Virus record (IMG/VR): IMGVR_UViG_3300035703_000254
Location: 1 to 35,111 of that record
Length of the DNA stretch: 35,111 nt
Strand: one strand, 5' to 3'
Source of the DNA: a virus
The notes beneath the pieces were generated by a model. It was not told the DNA's origin, did not search any database, and saw nothing but the letters and a program-made list of their open reading frames with translations. The position numbers and the translations under genes are program-made. Below, piece after piece: positions 15,206 to 20,985 of this stretch (positions within the stretch are counted from its first letter, which is position 1; each line of letters begins with the position of its first letter).

Positions 15206-15600
15206 AAAATGCACATGGCGAGGGCGGTGGGGCGAGTTTCGGCCTGAAGTGGCATGGCAGGCGAGGCGTGTTACGGACGGGCCGGACCAGGCTAGGCTTG
15301 AAACGGCATGGCAGGCGCGGCAGGGATTGGCCCGGATGGTTGAGGCTTGGGTTGGCAGGGCAGCCTTGGCTGGTTCAAGGCGGGGCAGGTATGGCGGGGC
15401 AGGTCCGGGATGGTGGGTTCTGGCAAGGCTTGGCAGTCACGGCTAGGAGGTGCTTGGCAAGAGTGGCTGGTCATGGCAGGCGAGGCGAGGTGGGTTCAGG
15501 CGGGGCGAGGATTGTGGGGCTCGACAGAACTTGGCAGGCCAGGCGCGAAGTGGCAGGTTCGGGCGGGGCATGTTGTGGCTTGGCAGGCGAGGCAAGGCCG
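15206..15600 (+). repeat. degenerate GGCAGG-rich repeat tract, non-coding
   Basis: About 400 bases of strand-asymmetric, G-rich sequence. The core TGGCAGGCGAGGC or a near version recurs near 15255, 15309, 15475, 15531 and 15581, and GGTTC followed by a GGCGGGGC-type block recurs near 15373, 15493 and 15557. A long open frame exists, but its translation is low-complexity Gly/Arg/Trp/Leu with no family resemblance, as expected from the base repeat alone. It is not a CRISPR array: units and spacers are irregular. An RNA, origin or recombination function is possible. Confidence 0.6.
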
Positions 15601-15611
15601 GTTGGCGGCTA

Positions 15612-15700
15612 CCTGGGTTCGATTCCCAGGCTTGCAATCCCCGCAACGGGGAAACCCGCAATCAACCTGATTGCGGTTCACAAGGCGGGCTAATGGCCCG
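15612..15700 (+). ncRNA. four tandem stem-loops, the first tRNA T-arm-like (candidate structured leader or attachment core)
   Basis: Stem 1: CCTGGG (15612-15617), loop TTCGATT, CCCAGG (15625-15630), a perfect tRNA T-arm (GGTTCGATTCC). Stem 2: CCCCG/CGGGG (15639-15651). Stem 3: CCGCAATCA/TGATTGCGG (15656-15676), loop ACC. Stem 4: CGGGC/GCCCG (15686-15700), whose loop holds the upstream ATG 15693. They end at the ribosome-binding site of the next gene. No matching 5' acceptor strand is present, so it is not a whole tRNA. Either a cis-acting RNA or a tRNA 3'-end copy used as attP core could explain stem 1. Confidence 0.5.
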
Positions 15701-15713
15701 GAGGGTTGGAACG

Positions 15714-16361
15714 ATGGCGGTAGCGATGAAGAAGCCGGAAGCGAGTATCCCCACGGAAACGAGGCTTTTGGAACTGGATCTCAAAACGATTGAGATCCGG
15801 ATCGAGGGGACCAGCCCCTTGATCACCCATGCCTGGAGCGAAAAGGCGAGGCGCATGATCCTCGACAAGCAGATGGGCAAGGCTTCCAAGGGAAAGGAGA
15901 AAAAGGATCCCAATCAGGAATACGAAAACGCTTTTTATCGAATGCCTGATGGGGCGCCTGCGTTCCCGATCCTGGCATTCAAGGCGGCGGCGGTTACGGC
16001 GGTGACCTCGCTGGGCAAAGAGTACACCAAGGTTGCCGCAAGGCAGGCCTTTCACATCATGCCCGATCCCAAGGGCGGGGATTATGTCGAGATCAATTAC
16101 CCCAAGGACTGTCCCCCACGCATGAGGGAGGACATGGTTCGGGTTGGCGCGGGCGTGGCAGACATCCGTTTTCGTCCTGAGTTCGCCCAGTGGGGTTGCA
16201 AGATCCGCATGCAGTTTAACCAACGGGCGATCAGCCAGGAACAGGTGATCAACCTCATCAACCTGGGTGGATTCGCGGTCGGTGTGGGTGAGCATCGTCC
16301 CGAAAAGGACGGGCAAAACGGGCGGTATCAAGTGGTCAGCAAGTTTTCCTGGGAGAAGTAA
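15714..16361 (+). CDS. conserved early phage protein, first of a pair
   Basis: A 215-residue protein. ATG 15714 follows GGAGGG (15700-15705) with ideal spacing; ATG 15693 is in frame but lies in a hairpin loop. The start of the fold (IEIRIEGTSPLITHAWSEKARRMILDKQ), FPILAFKAAAVTAV, and the end (GFAVGVGEHRPEKDGQNGRYQVV) are the conserved marks of a family common beside phage recombination genes. Function is unknown to me. The opening strand pattern faintly recalls RAMP-type nucleic-acid binding folds, which is only a suggestion. It is followed 3 bases later by its usual partner. Confidence 0.6.
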   Translation: MAVAMKKPEASIPTETRLLELDLKTIEIRIEGTSPLITHAWSEKARRMILDKQMGKASKGKEKKDPNQEYENAFYRMPDGAPAFPILAFKAAAVTAVTSLGKEYTKVAARQAFHIMPDPKGGDYVEINYPKDCPPRMREDMVRVGAGVADIRFRPEFAQWGCKIRMQFNQRAISQEQVINLINLGGFAVGVGEHRPEKDGQNGRYQVVSKFSWEK

Positions 16362-16364
16362 GAG

Positions 16365-16850
16365 ATGCACTACGGGTGGAAGCCAGGACGGGCTTTGGGT
16401 GAAATCGATGCCCAATCGGTCGGCGAGGAACTGGAGCGGATTCACCGCAAGCACAAAGCGATTGTCCCCAAAAAAGTGGTGGAAGAGAGCCGGCCCAAAA
16501 CGGCCGTTCTTCATCCTCACTTTGAATGGAACGACAAAGTTGCGGCGGAGGAATACCGGGTACACCAAGCCAGGCAGATCATTGGTTCGGTTGTGGTTGT
16601 TCCGGAAACGGAAAACAAAAGGCCCGTCCAGGCTTTCATCAATGTCTCAGTGGTTCCTGAAGGGGAAAGCTCCGGGGATCATGAGAATCGAGGCCGAGCC
16701 TATTTGCCGGCTCAACAAGTTGCGGATGATCCAGCTTTGAGAGATCAGCATCTTGCCAATTTGAAACTGAGGCTCAAAAACATGCGCCGAGAACATGCGG
16801 CCTTTGAAGAGCTTGCGGAGGTTTGGTCTGCTGTGGACAGCCTTCCCTAA
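16365..16850 (+). CDS. conserved early phage protein, second of the pair
   Basis: A 161-residue protein starting 3 bases after the previous stop. The pattern LHPHFEWNDKVAAEEYRVHQARQIIGSVVVVPE, then a strand pair with QAFINVSV, a short RAYLPAQQVADDPALRDQ segment and a C-terminal helix (LRLKNMRREHAAFEELAEVWSAVD) corresponds to a phage protein family that I recognise as companion of the gene before. No enzymatic motif is visible. The first 45 residues are basic and vary between phages as far as I recall. A role in recombination or replication is inferred from gene neighbourhood. Confidence 0.6.
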   Translation: MHYGWKPGRALGEIDAQSVGEELERIHRKHKAIVPKKVVEESRPKTAVLHPHFEWNDKVAAEEYRVHQARQIIGSVVVVPETENKRPVQAFINVSVVPEGESSGDHENRGRAYLPAQQVADDPALRDQHLANLKLRLKNMRREHAAFEELAEVWSAVDSLP

Positions 16851-16946
16851 TCCACTTGTGGCCCGTCGCTCGCGGGATACCTGAGCCGTTGCAACTTACG
16901 CAAAGCGGGTCTAAGCCGGGTCTGACCTTAATGGATCCCGGCACTA
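16851..16946 (+). other. non-coding stretch with hairpins upstream of the tRNA-like element
   Basis: No gene is seen. GCCGGG (16915-16920) pairs with CCCGGC (16937-16942) around a 16-base loop containing AATGGAT, and GGGTCT occurs twice close together. It reads as the upstream part of a longer structured RNA region that runs to about 17290. Confidence 0.4.
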
Positions 16947-17087
16947 CCACGGTGGGCGGGCACGGTGACCCGCAGGCGTCCAGCGTTAGCAACCCAGCGG
17001 CTGGAATACTTCATTTGCCTCAAGTGTACATAGGGGCTTGATGAATGAGCAAACAGGTTGCACCCGGCTCGACTCCGGGACCGTGGA
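16947..17087 (+). ncRNA. tRNA-like structured RNA candidate (141 nt)
   Basis: CCACGGT (16947-16953) can pair with ACCGTGG (17080-17086) as a 7-bp acceptor-like helix followed by A 17087. Directly 5' of the closing strand is a T-arm: CCCGG, loop CTCGACT, CCGGG (17063-17079), keeping G53, T55, C56, A58 and C61 equivalents. After the first acceptor strand comes a D-arm-like hairpin, GCGGG/CCCGC with loop CACGGTGA (16956-16973). GCAACC (16989-16994) pairs with GGTTGC (17056-17061), enclosing further hairpins. This resembles the layout of the tRNA-like half of tmRNA, but is far shorter and has no tag frame or CCA. Confidence 0.4.
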
Positions 17088-17098
17088 CTTTCAAGAGC

Positions 17099-17118
17099 AC
17101 ACCTTAGCAGGTGTTTTT
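17099..17118 (+). terminator. short intrinsic terminator after the tRNA-like element
   Basis: ACACCT (17099-17104), loop TAGC, AGGTGT (17109-17114), then a run of T to 17118. It starts 12 bases after the tRNA-like element, as expected for a separate small RNA. Confidence 0.5.
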
Positions 17119-17131
17119 GGCGCGAGTGCTC

Positions 17132-17150
17132 CACCTCACGGATGGAGGTG
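17132..17150 (+). promoter_or_regulatory. CsrA-type binding hairpin candidate
   Basis: CACCTC (17132-17137) and GAGGTG (17145-17150) form a 6-bp stem presenting loop ACGGATG. This carries the ANGGA core that CsrA proteins bind in hairpin loops. A csrA gene lies 560 bases downstream. GNRA-capped GCCGC-GAGA-GCGGC at 17258-17271 is another hairpin in the same leader-like region. Confidence 0.4.
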
Positions 17151-17235
17151 ATTTGAGACGGTCCGAGAGGATCAGCGTCAGCGCGAGTTCCCCGCCCCTA
17201 GCAGGGTGATTTGGGACGGGTCGAGAGATCCAGCG
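17147..17235 (+). repeat. 31-bp imperfect direct repeat
   Basis: 17147-17177 and 17205-17235 both read GGTGATTTG(A/G)GACGG followed by a CGAGAG and an AGCG block with few mismatches. Each copy follows a small hairpin (CACCTC/GAGGTG and CCC/GGG around TAG). Together with the hairpins this suggests a duplicated RNA unit or protein-binding module. I see no gene here. Confidence 0.5.
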
Positions 17236-17293
17236 CATGGTGGTGTGGGATGTTTGCCGCGAGAGCGGCGGGGAATCGAGGGAGGGGGAGCCA

Positions 17294-17797
17294 GTGGCGA
17301 TACGGTGGTTTCCAAAGTGGTGGCACCGAGAACAGCCGGTTGGCTGGTTTGAGTGGCCACTTGTTTGGCGCAAGGATTACCTGGCTGTTCGCAGGCACCG
17401 TCTTGATGTGCTCTGGGAACTAAATGGTGCCAGGAATGAGTTGGCCAAAGCCAAGGACAACCTGCAAAAGGCCGAAACGAGAATCGAGCTCTTGAAGGCT
17501 GAGCGGGACCAGATCAAGGACAGCTACCAGCGCCTGGTTGAACTCGCAAAGGCCAAGAAAGCCATACGCCGGGCGCAACTCGAAGCGTACCGCCTTTGGT
17601 TTCATGGTCAGCGCAAGGATTTCTTGGCTTTGTCGAAGCGGTTTTTGGAGATCTCAAACGACAACGGCATGCAGGAAAAGCATGTCGAGGACCTCTTGAA
17701 AGGAGTCGAGGATGCTGGTGCTGAGCAGGAAGCTGGGCGAGAAAATCCAAATCGGGGAATCGATCACGATCACCCTGGTACGCATCAAGGGGGATAA
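17294..17797 (+). CDS. coiled-coil protein of unknown function
   Basis: A 167-residue protein. GTG 17294 is preferred, with GGAGGGGG directly upstream; ATG 17237 in the same frame lies in the structured leader. An aromatic, Trp-rich N-terminus (IRWFPKWWHREQPVGWFEWPL) is followed by a long charged coiled coil (about 45-120: AKDNLQKAETRIELLKAE...). The last 28 residues overlap csrA in another frame and look like ordinary read-through (Glu/Asp/Gly/His-rich). A scaffold or host-interaction role is possible, but nothing specific is seen. Confidence 0.55.
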   Translation: MAIRWFPKWWHREQPVGWFEWPLVWRKDYLAVRRHRLDVLWELNGARNELAKAKDNLQKAETRIELLKAERDQIKDSYQRLVELAKAKKAIRRAQLEAYRLWFHGQRKDFLALSKRFLEISNDNGMQEKHVEDLLKGVEDAGAEQEAGRENPNRGIDHDHPGTHQGG

Positions 17798-17873
17798 GGT
17801 GCGTTTGGGAATCGAGGCCCCGAAAGCCACTCCTGTCACCAGGCCGGAAGCGAAGGCGCGTAAAGCGGGGTAG
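17712..17873 (+). CDS. csrA: CsrA-like global translational regulator
   Basis: A 53-residue ORF from ATG 17712 to TAG 17871-17873. MLVLSRKLGEKIQIGESI, then VRIKGDKVRLGIEAPK, is the complete CsrA fold signature, including Leu4, the GxxIxIG turn and Arg44, both needed for RNA binding in known CsrA. The tail after residue 45 is shorter and more basic than in host proteins (usual length about 60-65). CsrA dimers bind GGA motifs in mRNA leaders and alter translation and stability. The ribosome-binding site AAAGGAG and start GAGGATG contain GGA, so self-control is plausible. It overlaps the coiled-coil gene by 86 bases in another frame. Confidence 0.9.
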   Translation: MLVLSRKLGEKIQIGESITITLVRIKGDKVRLGIEAPKATPVTRPEAKARKAG

Positions 17874-17931
17874 GGGTTTTTTTGGACTTGTAAAAGAGTT
17901 TTCAGACCGGAAAAGTTGAAAGGAAATTGCA

Positions 17932-18186
17932 ATGCGTAAATGGTTTAAGTTGGCTTCGGGCTTGCAGCCCATCCGGGATCCGAACAGCCGCAACCAAAGG
18001 CGGAAGCATCACCGAGCCTTAGCCGAGCGGATCAAAAGAGATGCGCTTTTGGACCGGGTAAAAGCCAGGGTGTATCGGGACCTGAAAAAACAGAGCGGGC
18101 GAATTACCGCTGAAGAGGTGATGCAACTCGAAGCGCTTCTTGAAAAGCACAAAGAATCGGGCCGATACACCGTGGCGGTGGATTGA
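17932..18186 (+). CDS. small basic protein, unknown
   Basis: An 84-residue, strongly basic and helical protein (NQRRKHHRALAERIKRDALLDRVKARVYRDLKK) with AAAGGAAA before ATG 17932. The C-terminal part (ITAEEVMQLEALLEKHK) looks like a helical hairpin. The charge suggests nucleic-acid contact, but no family is recognised. Its stop overlaps the next start as TGATG, linking it to an early operon downstream of csrA. Confidence 0.5.
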   Translation: MRKWFKLASGLQPIRDPNSRNQRRKHHRALAERIKRDALLDRVKARVYRDLKKQSGRITAEEVMQLEALLEKHKESGRYTVAVD

Positions 18187-18632
18187 TGGAACCACAAGAA
18201 GCACGAGCCATCCGGGAAGCGATGGCGAAAGGAGCGGGTGAAGCAATGAGCGGGCCACCAGTAAGCCAGGACGCCTTGAAAGGGCTGGAGCTTTTTGCGG
18301 CTCCAGGCACCCGGTACAAGGGAACTGAAGCCTGGCAGATGATGCTGGATCTGGGCGTGGTCATGGAATCGGATTTCTATGTGGCGCACAAGATCCGGGA
18401 TTCCAAGGTGTACCGCTGGATCATGGCGGATCACCGCTGGATGGAAACGGAGTCCCTCATTGAGTTGGGGATGCTGGTGGATCGGCACTGGCGCATTGTC
18501 CCCGACCCTGCCGAGCCGGAAGCCAGGCCCACTCCGGGACCATGGGCCCGCGAGTTTTTGACCAGTATCCGCGATCAGATCAACAAATTCCTGGAAGCGA
18601 GCACTTGTGATAACCCAAAGAACGGACGGTGA
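18186..18632 (+). CDS. early phage protein, unknown
   Basis: A 148-residue protein starting at ATG 18186 inside the TGATG junction. Mostly helical with Trp/Met-rich segments (YKGTEAWQMMLDLGVVMESDFYVAHKIRD, YRWIMADHRWMETESLIELGMLV). No known motif is seen. It is flanked by other small early genes on the same strand with overlapping start/stop codons, the usual setting of host-takeover genes. Confidence 0.5.
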   Translation: MEPQEARAIREAMAKGAGEAMSGPPVSQDALKGLELFAAPGTRYKGTEAWQMMLDLGVVMESDFYVAHKIRDSKVYRWIMADHRWMETESLIELGMLVDRHWRIVPDPAEPEARPTPGPWAREFLTSIRDQINKFLEASTCDNPKNGR

Positions 18633-18635
18633 GTG

Positions 18636-18839
18636 ATGACCGATGAAGAGTTTCAGAACTTTGAAAAACAATGTCTTACACGATGGAAAACTAGCCAAGA
18701 GGGCAAATGCTCAAATTGTTGTGCAAGATGTAAAAAAACCTTTTTGACATTTTCCTCTGATGGAGCTGTTTCCTTTTGTTCGTTCTGTGGCGCGGATGGT
18801 TGGGAACAGAAAAACATGCCCCTGGAAGCGAGCCAATGA
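18636..18839 (+). CDS. small zinc-finger protein with AT-rich coding sequence
   Basis: A 67-residue protein starting at ATG 18636 (GTG 18633 adjacent is also possible). Two CxxC-type pairs (CSNCCARC about 25-32 and CSFC about 48-51) predict a small zinc ribbon. Its DNA is visibly richer in A and T than the flanking genes, with A- and T-runs, suggesting recent acquisition. The stop is overlapped by the next ATG (ATGA). The partner or target is unknown. Confidence 0.55.
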   Translation: MTDEEFQNFEKQCLTRWKTSQEGKCSNCCARCKKTFLTFSSDGAVSFCSFCGADGWEQKNMPLEASQ

Positions 18840-19330
18840 GCCAGATCAAACTGAAATCGGGCAGGCTATTTGACTTCTCCCGACCTGATTCAACGCCCCT
18901 CCAGATCGAGGATATTGCGTGGGCTTTGGCCCGGGAGCGGCGCTACTCGAACCAGTCGCCGCTGGCCATCACGGTGGCTCAACACTCTTGTGATGCGGTC
19001 ATGCTGGACTGTGTGCAAAAGCATTCCCGGGAAGTGCAGCGGGGGATCCTGCTTCACGATGCCAGTGAAGCAGTGATGCGCGACATCGCCGCCCCGCTCA
19101 AGGCGCTACTGCCTGATTACCAGGCTTTGGAAAAGAAGATTCAGGCCTCGATCCTTCGTGGCCTGGGAATCACTCCGGCTCCCCCGTCACTCATTGAAAG
19201 GGTCGATTGGGAACTCAGGGAATGGGAGATGGGCCGCCTGTGGGATCCCTCCCCCTGTCACCTGTACCAGATCTGGGGCGAGGACAGGGCTCGCTCAGAG
19301 TTCCTGTACCTGTGGGGGATGCTTCGATGA
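18836..19330 (+). CDS. HD-domain phosphohydrolase (YfbR-like nucleotidase candidate)
   Basis: A 164-residue protein. His50 (TVAQHS), His74-Asp75 (LLHDASEA) and Asp124 (RVDWEL) are the metal ligands of the HD superfamily in the right order, and the YSNQSPLAITVAQHS context with Glu78 recalls phage-borne relatives of 5'-deoxynucleotidase YfbR. Such enzymes dephosphorylate deoxynucleoside monophosphates and could adjust nucleotide pools during infection. Substrate cannot be read from the sequence. It is translationally coupled to the genes on both sides. Confidence 0.8.
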   Translation: MSQIKLKSGRLFDFSRPDSTPLQIEDIAWALARERRYSNQSPLAITVAQHSCDAVMLDCVQKHSREVQRGILLHDASEAVMRDIAAPLKALLPDYQALEKKIQASILRGLGITPAPPSLIERVDWELREWEMGRLWDPSPCHLYQIWGEDRARSEFLYLWGMLR

Positions 19331-19530
19331 AACTGGTTGACTTACGCAAGAGGATCGTGGGCCATTTCGCGATCAGCACCAATCGACTGATCAAGATGGA
19401 CTGTGATGGCGTGGACGACATCAAACAGTTGCAGATCCAAAAGCGTTGCCTCATCCGCGAGTGTTGGCGACTGAGAGCCAGGCTGGCGGAACTCAGGGCC
19501 GAACTGAAGCTGGCGCGGCGAGGGTTTTGA
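19327..19530 (+). CDS. small basic coiled protein, unknown
   Basis: A 67-residue protein in an ATGA overlap with the HD gene. Two basic helices (LRKRIVGHFAISTNRLIKM; IQKRCLIRECWRLRARLAELRAELKLARR). No recognised family. It ends the early operon; a 350-base hairpin-rich region follows. Confidence 0.5.
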   Translation: MKLVDLRKRIVGHFAISTNRLIKMDCDGVDDIKQLQIQKRCLIRECWRLRARLAELRAELKLARRGF

Positions 19531-19535
19531 AACAA

Positions 19536-19827
19536 GGGGCGTTGGTCGTTGCGTCAGGGACGATGCGTCACCACCCGATCAACGCCCCTCCAATGTCCGG
19601 CAACTTGCCTTTCCCCTCATTCCTTGTTCCAAGGAAAGGCAGGTCCAGACACACGGTGCGTTGCCGTGGCCGGATCGGGGGTGAGGGACCTGCGACCCCT
19701 CACCCCCACTTTGAACAACCTGGTGAGCGACACAGAGGATGGGGCAGCCCTCTGATCCTCGCTCACCAGGTCTCTCATACCAGGGGCCGACGGAATGGGT
19801 AGCCGTTGCCCGGTTTGATCTTGGTTT
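19536..19827 (+). other. hairpin-rich intergenic region with four long inverted repeats
   Basis: No gene is seen. Perfect or near-perfect stems: GGGGCGTTG/CAACGCCCC (19536-19544 with 19580-19588); an 11-bp stem around TGCCTTTCC/GGAAAGGCA (19604-19614 with 19633-19643); GGGGGTGAGGG/CCCTCACCCCC (19677-19687 with 19697-19707); and ACCTGGTGAGCG/CGCTCACCAGGT (19718-19729 with 19760-19771) enclosing a smaller hairpin. A run of such stems suggests a structured RNA, an origin or a protein-binding array. It lies between the early genes and the recombination operon. Confidence 0.55.
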
Positions 19828-19861
19828 GGGGTGAGGGTGTACCTCACGCCCCTGGTTTTTC
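19828..19861 (+). terminator. intrinsic terminator before the Sak4-like gene
   Basis: GGGGTGAGG (19828-19836), loop GTGTA, CCTCA then CCCC (19842-19852, two bases bulged), followed by TGGTTTTTCTTC. The GGGGTGAGG stem repeats the sequence of the 19677-19707 hairpin, so the two could also exchange partners. Confidence 0.6.
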
Positions 19862-19878
19862 TTCTAGCGGGGTGGCCT

Positions 19879-20658
19879 GTGCAATTTGATGTGAGTGTGA
19901 GCAACGAGGAAACCAATGAGCCCTTGCGGATGCTGCTTTACGGTGGCCAAGGGATCGGCAAAACGACCTTTGCCGCGGGTGCTCCTGACCCCGTTATCAT
20001 CAAAGCGGAAGATGGCACAGGGTGCCTGATCGACCCCTACACGGGCCAGCGATTGCAACCGGCACGGATCCCAAGCAAGGGAACCATCACCAGTTTTAAC
20101 CATTACTGTGCCGTTCTCGACCATCTACGCCGCAACCAAAACCCGTTTCGGACGATCATCACCGATTCCGCCGACTGGCTCGAAAGGCTGATCCACGATG
20201 AGATCCTTGCCGAGTATCGAGGCCAAGCCATGGCCAAGGTGGCTGGTGGCTACGGCGCCGGCTATGAGATCGCCCTCAAGAAATGGACACATGCCCTCAA
20301 CCTCATCAAGGCGCTTTGGCACCAGGGCAAGGCGATCATCTTTATCGCTCATGCCGACCCTGTGAAATTCGAGAGCCCCGATTCAGCCGCTTATGATCGC
20401 TGGGTTCCCAGGCTCCACAAGAAGAGTTGTGCCTTGCTCACTGAGTGGGTCGATGTCGTGGGCTTCGCCACCCAAAAGGTTTACCTGCGATCGATCGAGG
20501 GGGAAGAGCGCAAGATCGCCCACAGTGGGATCCAGGATGAGCGGGTCTTGAAATGCACGGTTCACGCGACGGCCTTGGCGAAGACCCGCTTCCCCATGCC
20601 CCCAGAGATCCCGCTGAGTTGGAGTTACTTTTCCCGTTACCTTCCCAGGAGTGCTTGA
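19879..20658 (+). CDS. Sak4-like RecA-fold ATPase (single-strand annealing/recombination)
   Basis: About 259 residues from GTG 19879, chosen because GGGG lies 6 bases upstream and the terminator ends at 19861; GTG 19891 is an alternative. Walker A GGQGIGKT near residues 23-30, Walker B-like TIITDSADW, and IIFIAHADPVKF as sensor region mark the AAA_24/Sak4 group of phage recombination ATPases. These act with a single-strand DNA-binding partner to pair DNA during replication and repair. Neighbours DUF669-like and SF2 helicase support this. Confidence 0.82.
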   Translation: MQFDVSVSNEETNEPLRMLLYGGQGIGKTTFAAGAPDPVIIKAEDGTGCLIDPYTGQRLQPARIPSKGTITSFNHYCAVLDHLRRNQNPFRTIITDSADWLERLIHDEILAEYRGQAMAKVAGGYGAGYEIALKKWTHALNLIKALWHQGKAIIFIAHADPVKFESPDSAAYDRWVPRLHKKSCALLTEWVDVVGFATQKVYLRSIEGEERKIAHSGIQDERVLKCTVHATALAKTRFPMPPEIPLSWSYFSRYLPRSA

Positions 20659-20659
20659 A

Positions 20660-20887
20660 ATGGAGCCGGTTGAAATTGAGATCACCCACATTGAAGGGGC
20701 GCCTGCCACCCGCGTGGCGATCACTGAATGGGGCAATGAGAATCTGGCCATCGCTTATGAGGCGCCCGATGGATCGGTATTCCTCAATGCCGGGGTCAAC
20801 AGTAGCGCCCCGGAAGTCCAGGTCAGAGGGACCTGGGAATACGCGGTCGAAAAGCTCCAGGAGTTGAAATCCAAGGGAAGCATGTGA
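20660..20887 (+). CDS. small acidic protein, unknown
   Basis: A 75-residue protein starting two bases after the Sak4-like stop. Beta-rich first half (VEIEITHIEGAPATRVAITEW, NLAIAYEAPDGSVFLNAGV), helix at the end (WEYAVEKLQELKSKG). No family recognised. Coupled transcription with the recombination genes is likely; a strong terminator follows. Confidence 0.5.
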   Translation: MEPVEIEITHIEGAPATRVAITEWGNENLAIAYEAPDGSVFLNAGVNSSAPEVQVRGTWEYAVEKLQELKSKGSM

Positions 20888-20890
20888 GCC

Positions 20891-20957
20891 AACTCCCCGG
20901 GCCTGGTGGTGTGGGAGCCAGGAGAGGCCGGGTTCGGGGAGTTTTTCTTTTTTTTTT
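20891..20957 (+). terminator. strong intrinsic terminator
   Basis: AACTCCCCG (20891-20899) pairs with CGGGGAGTT (20935-20943), with an inner CCTGG/CCAGG stem (20902-20906 with 20918-20922), followed by T5-C-T10. It separates the Sak4-like pair from the DUF669-like gene, and could serve to lower downstream expression. Confidence 0.75.
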
Positions 20958-20985
20958 CGTGGTCTGTTTTTCAGGAGATGCAGCG

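Noticed and set aside
15206-15600. CRISPR-like array
   Set aside because: Repeat cores are degenerate, irregularly spaced and lack unique spacers of constant length; no cas genes are present.
15600-15640. Complete tRNA gene at the T-arm-like hairpin
   Set aside because: I searched upstream for a 5' strand matching the acceptor-side bases GCTTGCA, allowing G-U pairs, and found none at a suitable distance; no anticodon arm is formed.
15193-15693. 166-residue open frame rich in Gly/Arg/Trp
   Set aside because: Its composition is that of the GGCAGG-type base repeat read in frame; no start with a good binding site, no resemblance to a protein family, and equally long frames occur in other phases of the same tract.
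16947-17087. Canonical tmRNA gene
   Set aside because: Although the outer arms are tRNA-like, the element is much shorter than known tmRNAs, lacks an alanine resume codon with a tag frame, and does not begin with the usual tmRNA 5' sequence.
17041-17151. 36-residue ORF starting MNEQTGCTRL
   Set aside because: It has an AGGGG nearby, but runs through the T-arm, terminator and GGA hairpin; composition gives no sign of a protein. RNA structure explains the region better.
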